Positions 49,079-59,367 of a stretch of DNA of 64,000 nt are shown here, one piece after another (position 1 is the first letter of the stretch; the number at the start of each line of letters is the position of its first letter). Below the pieces are notes generated by a model. It ran no database searches. It was given only the letters and a program-made list of their open reading frames with translations, and was not told the DNA's origin. The stretch covers positions 322,774 through 386,773 of the forward strand of contig JAHLJS010000059.1 of assembly GCA_038502445.1 (NCBI GenBank). Reading direction: 5' to 3'. Both the position numbers and the translations under genes were made by a program. Source of the DNA: Eremochloa ophiuroides. Lineage: Eukaryota; Streptophyta; Magnoliopsida; Poales; Poaceae.

Positions 49079-50227
49079 TGACCGAAGGTGAGGGAGTGAA
49101 AGTCGAACAAGTCGCCGCTGACGAACCTTCCGGAGTTATCGGTGGTTTTGACATTTGCGGTTCTGATACTGACCCGTCCCTCGCCGAACAACAAGGCAAG
49201 CCCCGGTGCATCAACCCCTCCTTGTGTTTTACAAATCTTTATCACTTTGAGTTAAATTACTGCATTAGGTTGATAGAAGTTGATTGTCACCTACTTGCTG
49301 CATTTACCTGCCTTGATATATTATCCGTGAAACCCGATTTAAAGGCAAATGTTTATAAAATGCTTAGCCATGCTTAATAGTTAAGCTTTTTATAAAAAAA
49401 AGATATTTTATATGCTTTGGGTATACTACTATGAACTATTATAATTGTTTGACAGGGCAGTAGACTTGCATTGAGTAAGGAGTCTCAATGTAGTGTCTCT
49501 GACTGTCTATTAAGAAAACGAAATGGAATCCATTAGGGACCATTCGTTGTCGGCCTGATGGATCGAGACTTTGCAACTACCCACATACTACGGAAAGCCT
49601 CTGACTCCGGTTGCTCCTTTACGTGAACCGACAACCACGCACTGGGAGTGGAGAGATGGCGAGAGTAGTGTGTACCCTCGTGGCCGGCGTGCCTGGAGAG
49701 GAGAGGAGTACTGTGCTCTTGGGTGGCACAGGACCGGTTCAAGTTTTGGAAAAACCGTGGTAGGCAGGGTTGGCATATGCAAGCTTAAGTGCTACATATG
49801 CAGTGTGGATAGGGATCCCCAGCTGGGTATTTAATCGATTCGAATCGTCATTGCTCCTTGGTCAATGGAGACTTGATCCACTGACTTACAGCGAAGAATG
49901 GTTCAGAACTATGTAAATATGGGAAAGGGTATTGATGATGAGGTAACAGAATGAAACAATCTAGCTTGAGATTAAATGTTAAGCTGATTTAGAGAACTTT
50001 TCTGCAAAACTCTTTGATTCTTGCTAAAGCCTCTCCTTGATTCCCCTTAGCCTGCATTCCTGAGTTTTCTTCCCAATTTTTAGTCGGGTAAGTCTTGCGG
50101 AGTACCCCTCGTACTCAGGGTTTGTTAACCCCATGTTGCAGGCAATCAGCAACCCAAGGTCTGTGTTGGACCTTGCTGTATGACAGTGTTCGAGGAAATG
50201 GTCCAAGAAGATAGTGATAGTGAGTGA
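49079..50227 (+). other. Split acidic mini-ORF with GC-AG intron in the Tekay 5' LTR
   Basis: Putative exon 49079-49195 follows CGTATAG and encodes an acidic stretch (includes VTEGEGVKVEQVAADEPSG). Exon end CAACAAG|GCAAGCC is a GC-type donor. After ATGTTGCAG (acceptor at 50141) the second exon 50142-50227 continues in phase 1 without a stop for 27 codons, ends with the acidic FEEMVQEDSDSE and then TGA. Intron 946 bases. The same layout, phase and acidic end occur in LTR Y. The frame is also open upstream to ATG 49018, so the start is undecided. No known family is recognised. Splicing and translation are inference. Confidence 0.5.
50100..50116 (+). promoter_or_regulatory. GAGTAC hairpin in the Tekay 5' LTR
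   Basis: GAGTAC-CCCTC-GTACTC, 25 bases upstream of the putative acceptor and just after GGGTAAGTCTTGC. The 3' LTR copy is at 58814-58830. Confidence 0.6.
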
Positions 50228-50586
50228 GTATTTGATCCCTGGGCAGGGATGTTATGTAATATAAGTGTTGTATAAGCTACTTATCTACTGCCACTACTCA
50301 TATTTTGTTTGTAATAATCGTACTTAATGTATAATTAAGAACACGGGTTTGTAATCCTATGTAATATTTTAAGTCTTCCGCTCTTGTACTCCGAGTTGTA
50401 AAATTTATATGAAATGTTGTACTCTGCAATTTCTTCGCAATTATGATCCTGTTCGGAGGAAACGGGTTTACTCGTAAACCCGGCACACCCTTTTAGGTTA
50501 TACGGGTCACCTGCACGGCTGTCGGAGGTCTTTGGGACGACGACAGGCGCATGTGGGCCATATAGCTTAGGAGGTTCTGTCACAGC

Positions 50587-50598
50587 TGGAATCCAGCG
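50587..50598 (+). promoter_or_regulatory. Candidate primer-binding site of the Tekay element
   Basis: TGGAATCCAGCG lies two bases after the LTR end, the same spacing as in the LARDs (where the site is TGGTACCAGAGC). Beyond TGG it matches the initiator-Met site poorly, and I cannot name the tRNA. Confidence 0.4.
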
Positions 50599-50807
50599 AG
50601 GGCAGCAACATGCCAGCATCCTCCAGCACTACCTAGGATAGCTTAAACCATAGGTTGGGTATGTAAAATAAGTATCTAAGTTAGACTAACCACTAAGCTG
50701 TGTCGTGCTAGGAGCGCGACAAATTTTGGTATTGTAATCCGTAAAAAGCTATGTACTGCTAAGGTTTGGAATAATCATGTGTGAATATGGCTTGCTTGTA
50801 TATACAG

Positions 50808-53800
50808 ATGCCGATGCGTACTCGCGCTTCTGATGAGGCTGGAACCTCTCATGGCGGTGATGAGCTTCCTAACCCGCCACCGATTCCACCAACGTTAGCG
50901 GATGCTATCGCCGCACTGGCAAATGCTACTACTCGTCTGGTACAAAATCAAAGTCAGAATAATCAGGGAAACCGTCGTGGGCGTAATAACCGGGATGAAA
51001 CCACTTATGTGGATTTCACGGATACTCGTCCACCGGTTTTCACCAAAGCTAATGAGCCGTTGGAGGCAGACGATTGGCTCCGTACTATGGAGCAAAAGTT
51101 TAGTCTTATTCAGTGCACCGACTATCAGAAGCCTTTGTTCGCAGCACAACAGCTTCGGGGAGCTGCCAGCAGCTGGTGGGCGAACTTTGTTGCCGCCCAG
51201 CCAGAAGGTCACCGTGTGACATGGGCCAAGTTCCGTGAAGGTTTTCGTGCCCATTATATTCCAGCTGGAGTAATGAAGCTGAAGTTAGACGAGTTTCTAG
51301 CACTTCGCCAGAGGGAGGACACCGTGATGCAGTATGTGTCCAAATTCAACCACCTTTCTCAATATGCACCTGATCATGTGAGCACTGATCACAAAAAGAA
51401 AGACTGCTTTGAGAGGGGTTTGAACTCAAAAATTTAGAGAGCATTGACCTCCAACCCAGATGCTACTTATCATCAGGCGGTCAACATAGCAATAGCTTTT
51501 GAAGCTAAGAATTTTGCTCATCAGGCGGAGAAACGAAAGATGAAGATTGTGTCGACCGGACCTTCTGGTGGTAAGAAGCGCCAGAAGATTGTGTTCCATC
51601 CTATTCAACACCAACGTACCCAGTATCCACAGCCGCAATATCCACTTCGGCAACAGGTTTATATTTGCCCTGCTGCCACACCACAGAATATTAATAAGCC
51701 ACATCCCACTCAGCCGAATGCCCCTGGTGTTCGTATCCAAGCTCCACCACCAAACTACAACGCTCCATGCTTTAATTGTGGAAAGCCTGGGCATTACTCT
51801 CGTGATTGCCCGTTTCCAAGACAGTATAATCAGAATGTTCCGAGAGTTGTTGGTGGTCAACAGCAGCAACAGAATCAGAACCGTAACAACCAGCAGAACC
51901 AGAAGGGTAAGGCCGTGAAGAAAGTTGGACAAGTCCACTATACTCAGGTCAATGAGATTCCGGAAGGAGAACCCGTCATGCTTGGTAGGTTTCCTGTTGC
52001 AAATCATCCTGCTGTTATGCTTTTTGATTCTGGTGCATCTCATACTTTTATCAATCGTACCTTCGTCATTGAGCATGATATTCCAATTGGGGAAGCTAAG
52101 GAAAGTATTATAGTACAGTCGCCTGGGGGACGACTGAGTACCAAGGAAATGGTATATCAGGTACCTATAGACTTAGGTGGTCATCTTTTCCCCACATCCA
52201 TGATAGTGTTAAAGGATCAAGATATAGATGTGATCCTAGGTATGAATTGGATGTACCAGAGAGGAGCTATTATTGATACTTTGAGTAGAACCATAAAGGT
52301 GAACTTACCTAATAATACTTCTCAACTTCTTATCCAACTTCCAACACCTCAGAGGGCTGTTGAAAGAGTTAATGCCACTTCAGTGAAAGAAGTTCAGGAC
52401 ATTCCGGTAGTTTGCGAGTTTCCAGACGTGTTTCCTGAAGATCTCCCTGGATTACCTCCTGACCGGGATGTAGAATTTACCATCGAGTTGAAGCCGGGAA
52501 CAGCTCCAATTTCCCGAAGATCTTATAGAATGCCTCCGAATGAGTTGGCAGAACTGAAGATTCAGTTGCAAGAATTGCTTGATAAGGGATTTATCAGACC
52601 AAGCTCTTCTCCTTGGGGTTGTCCTGCTATTTTTGTAAAGAAGAAGGACAAAACTCTAAGGTTATGTGTTGACTATAGACCATTGAATGAAGTCACTATC
52701 AAGAACAAGTACCCTCTGCCCCGAATTGATCTTCTTTTTGATCAGCTTTCTGGAGCAAAAGTGTTTTCAAAGATTGACCTTCGCTCGGGTTATCATCAAA
52801 TAAAGATTCGTCCCGAGGATATCCCTAAGACAGCTTTCACTACTCGTTATGGGTTATACGAATATTTGGTCATGTCCTTTGGTCTGACCAATGCTCCTGC
52901 TCATTTCATGTATCTGATGAATTCTGTGTTCATGCCAGAGTTGGACAAGTTTGTAGTAGTGTTCATAGATGATATCTTGATATATTCAAGGAGCGAGAAG
53001 GAGCATGCGGAACATCTTCGCATTGTTCTAACTCGATTAAGAGAGCATAAGTTGTATGCCAAGTTCAGCAAGTGTGCATTTTGGTTGAAGGAAATCCAAT
53101 TTCTAGGGACACATTTTATCAGCTGAAGGCGTAGCTGTCGATCCTAGCAAGGTTGAGGAAGTCTTGAATTGGCAACCGCCGACCACTGTTCATCAAGTTA
53201 GAAGTTTTCTGGGAATGGCAGTATATTATCGCCGGTTCATCCCTAACTTCTCTAGAATAGCTAAGCCAATCACTGAGTTGCTTAAGAATGATGTGAAGTT
53301 TAAATGGTCAGCTGAATGTGAGGAAGCTTTCCAAACTCTAAAGAAACTCTTGACCACTGCTCCTGTCTTAGCTCAGCCTGACATCGTAAAGCCGTTCGAT
53401 GTGTATTGCGATGCCTCAGGTATTGGTATTGGTTGCGTGCTGATGCAAGAAGGCCGAGTCATTGCATATGCATCTCGTCAGCTGAAGCGACATGAAGAGC
53501 ACTATCCCACTCATGATTTGGAATTAACCGCTGTTGTTCATGCTCTAAAGATCTGGCGTCATTATTTGCTGGGCAACACTTGTCATATATACACAGATCA
53601 CAAGAGTTTGAAGTATATTTTCACTCAATCTGAGTTAAATATGCAGCAAAGAAGATGGCTTGAACTGATAAAGGATTATGATCTGGAAGTGCACTACCAT
53701 CCTGGTAAGGCAAACGTGGTTGCCGATGCACTTAGTAGAAAGGCTCACTGCCATTGTCTGACAGTGAGGCCGTTGGACCTTTCTTTGTGTTTTGAGCTTG

Positions 53801-55296
53801 AAAAGTTAAACATTGAAATGGGTCGACGAGGTAATTTAACCAACCTTAGTATTGAGTCGACTATCCGAGAAGAGATTATTGCTGCCTAGAAAAAGAATAA
53901 AGGTATTAAACACATCAAGGAAAAAGTTTTAGCTAGAAAAGCCGACTGCTTCCGAATTGATGGTGATGGTGTCGTATGGTTCAAGAATTGCTTAGTAGTT
54001 CCAAAGGTTCCTGAGTTACGTCGAAAAATCCTTGATGAAGCGCACTTAACAAGGTTTTCTATTCATCCAGGAAGTAATAAGATGTATCAGGATCTGAAAC
54101 AGAGATTCTGGTGGACCAAAATGAAGATCGAGATTGCCCAATATGTGGCTAAGTGTGACACCTGCCAGAGAGTAAAAGCGGTGCATATGAAATCAGCAGG
54201 TGAACTCAACCCACTGCCTATTCCTAGAGGCAAGTGGGAGGACATTAGTATGGACTTTATAGTGGGTTTGCCCAAGACATCCCGAGGGTTTGATTCCATT
54301 TGGGTTATTGTTGATCGCCTCACTAAACAAGCCCACTTCCTACCTGTTAAGCTCGCGTACCCCACGGCAAAGTATGCCAGCTTATACATTAATCACATTA
54401 TGAAACTTCACGGGGTGCCAAAGACTATTGTATCTGACAGAGGTACACAGTTTGTCTCTAATTTTTGGAAATCTTTCCATGAGTCCTTGGGTACTAAGCT
54501 TTTGCACAGTACTGCTTATCATCCTCAGACTGGGGGTCAAACGGAGAGAGTCAATCAGATTCTCGAGGATATGTTGAGGGCTTGTGTTCTCAATTATTCG
54601 ACTAGTTGGGATGAATGTTTGCCTCTGATAGAATTTTCGTATAATAACAGCTATCAGGAAAGCATCAAGATGGCACCATTCGAAGCGGTATATGGTCGCA
54701 GATGTCGAACTCCGTTGAATTGGTCCGAACCTGGGGAACGATGGTTCTTTGGAGTCGACATGGTTAAAGAAGCCGAAGAGAAAGTTCGAACTATTCGAGC
54801 TAATATGAAAGCGGCCCAATCTCGCCAAAAGAGTTATGCTGACAAAACACGTCAACCTCTAGCATTCGAAGTAGGAGAATATGTATATCTGAAAGTCTCA
54901 CCTATGAAGGGAGTCAGTCGTTTTGGAGTTAAGGGAAAGTTATCCCCGCGCTACATTGGCCCGTTCCAAATCTTACAGAGATGTGGACCGGTAGCGTATA
55001 AGCTGAAATTACCTGAGCAATTGTCAGAAGTTCACAATGTGTTTCATGTGTCACAGTTGAAGAAATGCCTTCGAGTGCCTGATCGAATCATCGACCTGGA
55101 AGGGGTAGAACTTAAGTCAGACTTGACCTATCCAGAGTACCCGATGAGAGTCTTGGATCAAAGAGATCGAGTCACACGAAGGACGACCACGAAATGGTAT
55201 AAAGTTCAGTGGAGTCAGCACTCTGAAGAAGAGGCTACTTGGGAATCCGAGGATTTTCTATCTGAAAATTTTCCTGAGTTCTATGCTTCCCTGTAG
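50808..55296 (+). pseudogene. gag-pol: gag-pol polyprotein of the Tekay-like chromovirus (three lesions)
   Basis: Start chosen at ATG 50808, directly after an acceptor-like TTGTATATACAG; an in-frame ATG also occurs at 50781. Domains in order: gag; zinc knuckle CFNCGKPGHYSRDC (51768-51809); protease DSGA (52026-52037); RT with SKIDLRSGYHQIKI and active-site FIDD (52962-52973); RNase H with DASG (53410) and TDHKSL; integrase HHCC zinc motif (54043, 54064, 54154, 54163) and DD35E catalytic residues (D 54253, D 54436, E 54544); C-terminal chromodomain from about 55144 (YKVQWSQHSEEEATWES). Lesions: TAG at 51435-51437 inside gag, a one-base frameshift near 53105-53120 after the RT, and TAG at 53887-53889 before the integrase. 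Coding sequence continues in frame across both TAGs. Function when intact: capsid formation, reverse transcription and chromatin-targeted integration. Confidence 0.93.
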
Positions 55297-55418
55297 TCTA
55301 ATCTATTTCTTCTGTTTTGTAAAATACAACTTCCCCACCTGTTCCATAGTATGAAAAGAAGTGTGTTTGTGTGAGACATTTTCTTTTCCATTACTTAACC
55401 CAGGGTTTTTAGCGCACT

Positions 55419-55437
55419 AAATCTCGGGACGAGATTT
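55419..55437 (+). promoter_or_regulatory. Stem-loop next to the polypurine tract, Tekay
   Basis: AAATCTCG / CGAGATTT perfect 8-bp stem around GGA. It differs from the LARD stem by a compensating outer pair (A-T for G-C). Confidence 0.72.
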
Positions 55438-55454
55438 CTTTAAGGGGGAAGGGC
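55438..55454 (+). promoter_or_regulatory. Polypurine tract of the Tekay element
   Basis: CTTTAAGGGGGAAGGGC directly before the 3' LTR. Nearly the same as in the LARDs. Confidence 0.88.
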
Positions 55455-58400
55455 TGTAACACTCCTGTGTTATGGAACATTTAAAATTGAGCATGTCATC
55501 ATGAGCATTGTACAATATGTATGAATTTTTATTAAACTTGACCTGCATCAACAGAGAATGAGTTTACTTTTCTCTTATGGCTTGTGCTTAGGGCAATAGA
55601 GTGGCTTTTACTAGCAATTTAATTCTTAAAGCCCTAAATCGGACTAAAAATCTAGTTTCAAAACTAAGTAGAATTGGACATTGGTCCCAAAAGCAAAGTT
55701 GTAGCTCTTTTTAAATAGAGCAACTTTGGTATTTAAAGTTTTTCAAGTTTCCATTGGGAAATTCAAATTAAACTCGAATTACTATATTCAAATTTGAATT
55801 CAAAACTTTAATTCAAAAATTATATGGAATATGAAGATGATCTTTAAACAAAAGTTGTAAAGCTCTCTGAGTGAACAACTTTGATGTTCATAGATTTTGA
55901 ACTTATTCAATAAAAATTTGAAATTTAAACTGAATTGAAAAAGGGCCATTTACCCCCTTTTCTATAATTTCAAAAATATTTGAAATCTGAAAATACTTAA
56001 AATACGAAAGTTGTTCAGAATTTAATTTCCCACATATCTTATTTTGGGATATTTTCGGATTGTTATATAAAAACGAAAGTAATTTAGGGAATAGTCTCGG
56101 GAGGGGGTAAAATGCAAAATGTGCATCAAGATTCGAACAGGGCTTTCGGCTCGCTGCCACGCAGCTGCTTGCCGACGAGCCGCCGCCGCCCTCGGCGAAG
56201 CAGCGCGCGTGGGCACGTCGCCCTGGGACGTGGCACCAGCGTGTGTCGTGGCAAACGTCCTGAGCATCCTTATCGTCCTTATAAGCCCGAAGCCGAGCTC
56301 GCCGTTTTCCTTTTCCCGTTCGTGTCGGTCGCCGGCCGAATTCACGGTCATCAATCCCTCTTCACCCTTTTCGTTTTGCCACCAGCTCCGTAGTGTTCTT
56401 GCGCACCGTTAGCACCCAACCTCGCTGCTTGCCATCTCGGGAGGTTCGCAAGTCCGGTCATCTTCCTCGGAGCCGGCAAAAACGCCGCCACAAGCTGTTC
56501 GTTGGAGCTAGACCGATTCGGTGAGCTAGCAGTCATTTCCTTGCACGTTCTTATTTTCTCATTGATCGGTGAAGCTTATACGACGGTCGGTTTACTTTTT
56601 GGGAGTTCAAGAAGATCGGAACAAGCTCGTGGTCGTCGGAGCACGCCTCCGGAGTCACGGTCGTCGTCAAGCTCATCTTTTCGGACATCTATCCGTTCAA
56701 CCAAGGCGACCAGCAAGGCTAGGTGAGGTTTTGGAAGCTGTTAGGGTAGTTGGTTTGGTCTGGGACGGTCCATCGTGGCCGGAACGCGAGAGTGCCGCCG
56801 GGTCACCGCCGCCGGTCCGCCATAGCTGCTGGTGGCCGCTTTCTGATTGTCCGGTCGCGGAGCTAGGCTCTGGGGTGGGCAAAGGATGTTGCGCAGGTCG
56901 GTGGGAAGGTTGCTAGCGGCCTTATCCTCGCCGGCTTGGCTGCCGCCGGTAGGCCACCGTGGCCAGCGCCGCGCGCGCCCCTGCTCTGACTCTGCTCGAG
57001 TCGAGCAGAGGGAGGAAGAAGGGGAGAGGCCCCGGTTGGGCCTGGCCAGGCCATAGCAGGCCGGCCTGCTTCGGGGCTGGGCCAAGCTGGCCAGAAGCTG
57101 GGCCCAATCGGGCCGGCCCAGTACCCCTGTAAATGGTCTTTTCAATTTTAAAGGGAATGAATAGTTACCAATTTTGCTAATTTTAAAGGAATTAATTTAT
57201 AACTCCAAAAAATTCTGAAATAAATTGTGGAGCCTCTCTGAGATATGAAGAATTTATGAAAAATATGAAACTTGTATTTTGAGCACTTTCTGTAGACTGT
57301 AAAAATGCATATTTGAATTAATAAATATCACTTCTATGATTTTTGTAGCTCAAAATATAAATCCAAAAATTATGAAATTCATTGGGTAACTATTTTGACC
57401 AATGAGCTACCTCGACAAAAATCCTTGGCTCAGTTGGATAAAGTTTTATTATTTATGATTTATTCTTAATTAATCAATTAAATTAAAATGATGATTGGTG
57501 TTAATCACTCTAGGGTTTTTGTGTTATTCTGGCATTGGGTGAAGACTTAGGATCAGAAACCCTAATTGATCCTAAGCACCTTTCTTAGTGTTGAAGGTCG
57601 TGTTAGTTGCGGCTTTCTATGACTGTTAAAAATAATTAATGAATTAATTATGCAACAATAACACTGTAGGTGAGATTTTGGTTACAACTTTTCCGTGAAG
57701 GAAAGTTGTTCTCAAGGTTATTAATTTAATGCTTGTTTATTGTTAATCATGATATTTGCACTATCATTAAGCAGGCATCATTATCACGTATAGTGACCGA
57801 AGGCGAGGAAGTGAAAGTCGAACAAGTCGCCGCTGACGAACCTTCCGGAGTTATCGGTGGTTTTGACATTTGCGGTTCTGATCCTGACCCGTCCCTCGCC
57901 GAACAACAAGGCAAGCCCCGGTGCATCAACCCCTCCTTGTGTTTTACAAATCTTTATCACTTTGAGTTAAATTACTGCATTAGGTTGATAGGAGTTGATT
58001 GTCACCTACTTGCTGCATTTACCTGCCTTGATATATTATCCGTGAAACCCGATTTAAAGGCAAATGTTTATAAAATGCTTAGCCATGCTTAATAGTTAAG
58101 CTTTTTATTAAAAAAGATATTTTGTATGCTTTGGGTATACTACTATGAACTATTATAATTGTTTGATAGGGCAGTAGACTTGCATTGAGTAAGGAGTCTC
58201 AATGTAGTGTCTCTGACTGTCTATTAAGAAAACGAAATGGAATCCATTAGGGACCATTCGTTGTCGGCCTGATGGATCGAGACTTTGCAACTACCCACAT
58301 ACTACGGAAAGCCTCTGACTCCGGTTGCTCCTTTACGTGAACCGACAATCACGCACTGGGAGTGGAGAGATGGCGAGAGTAGCATGTACCCTCGTGGCCG

Positions 58401-59298
58401 GCGTGCCTGGAGAGGAGAGGAGTACTGTGCTCTCGGGTGGCGCAGGACCGGTTCAAGTTTTGGAAAAACCGTGGTAGGCGGGGTTGGCATATGCAAGCTT
58501 AAGTGCTACATATGCAGTGTGGATAGGGATCCCCAGCTGGGTATTTAATCGATTCGAATCGTCGTTGCTCCTCGGTCAATGGAGACTTGATCCACTGACT
58601 TACAGCGAAGAATGGTTCAGAACTATGTAAATATGGGAAAGGGTATTGATGATGAGGTAACAGAATGAAACAATCTAGCTTGAGATTAAATGTTAAGCTG
58701 ATTTAGAGAGCTTTTCTGCAAAACTCTTTGATTCTTGCTAAAGCCTCTCCTTGATTCCCCTTAGCCTGCATTCCTGAGTTTTCTTCCCAATTTTTAGTCG
58801 GGTAAGTCTTGCAGAGTACCCCTCGTACTCAGAGTTTGTTAACCCCATGTTGCAGGCAATCAGCAACCCAAGGTCTGTGTTGGACCTTGCTGTATGACAG
58901 TGTTCGAGGAAATGGTCCAAGAAGATAGTGATAGTGAGTGAGTATTTGATCCCTGGGCAGGGATGTTATGTAATATAAGTGTTGTATAAGCTACTTACCT
59001 ACTGCCACTACTCATATTTTGTTTGTAATAATCGTACTTAATGTATAATTAAGAACACGGGTTTGTAATCCTATGTAATATTTTAAGTCTTCCGCTCTTG
59101 TACTCCGAGTTGTAAAATTTATATGAAATGTTGTACTCTGCAATTTCTTCGCAATTAAGATCCTGTTCGGAGGAAACGGGTTTACTCGTAAACCCGGCAG
59201 ACCCTTTTAGGTTATACGGGTCACCTGCACGGCTGTCGGAGGTCTTTGGGACGACGACAGGTGCATGTGGGCCATATAGCTTAGGAGGTTCTATCACA
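55455..59298 (+). repeat. 3' LTR of the Tekay element (3844 bp)
   Basis: Same ends and block order as the 5' LTR and 22 bases shorter, most of the difference being one indel of about 16 bases in the GC-rich leader near 56328. TATA box at 56278-56286. Confidence 0.95.
57794..58941 (+). other. Split acidic mini-ORF, Tekay 3' LTR copy
   Basis: Exons 57794-57910 and 58856-58941 as in the 5' LTR, with GC donor CAACAAG|GCAAGC and acceptor TTGCAG kept. A few substitutions alter the first exon (EGEEVKVEQ, DPDPSL); the reading frame stays open, and the second exon is unchanged. Confidence 0.48.
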
Positions 59299-59303
59299 AG
59301 GAT
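59299..59303 (+). repeat. Target-site duplication AGGAT (right) of the Tekay element
   Basis: Exact repeat of 46714-46718 directly after TATCACA. Confidence 0.92.
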
Positions 59304-59367
59304 CTCCCCCAAGCTTGGGTTTTGCTCATTGTGGTGGCGGATAGTATTGGAATCATCCCGCACAACG

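Larger units (their letters stand above)
46719..50584 (+). repeat. 5' LTR of the Tekay element (3866 bp)
   Basis: TGTAACACTCC...TTCTGTCACA. An A/T-rich U3, TATA box at 47543-47551, a GC-rich leader to about 48420, then A/T-rich sequence containing the split acidic mini-ORF (49079-50227) and the GAGTAC hairpin (50100-50116). A donor-like AG|GTGAGC ends the leader at 48004. Confidence 0.95.
46719..59298 (+). mobile_element. Full-length Tekay/Del-like chromovirus (12580 bp)
   Basis: Complete structure: 5' LTR 46719-50584, primer-site region, gag-pol 50808-55296, stem-loop and polypurine tract 55419-55454, 3' LTR 55455-59298, and perfect five-base target duplications. The pol order is protease, RT, RNase H, integrase, chromodomain, which places it in Ty3/gypsy chromoviruses; the very long LTRs and RT/IN wording fit the Tekay/Del clade (RIRE3/RIRE8-like). 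The LTRs are almost identical apart from substitutions and an indel of about 16 bases near 47592, so the insertion is recent. It interrupts element Z'. Confidence 0.95.

Noticed and set aside
51435..51437. In-frame TAG as a programmed gag/pol readthrough site
   Set aside because: It lies inside gag, well before the zinc knuckle, not at the gag/pol boundary, and a second TAG plus a frameshift occur later, so random decay is simpler.
53105..53126. Programmed frameshift between RT and RNase H
   Set aside because: No slippery heptamer or typical position; gag-pol of this clade is normally one frame. A single-base indel explains it.
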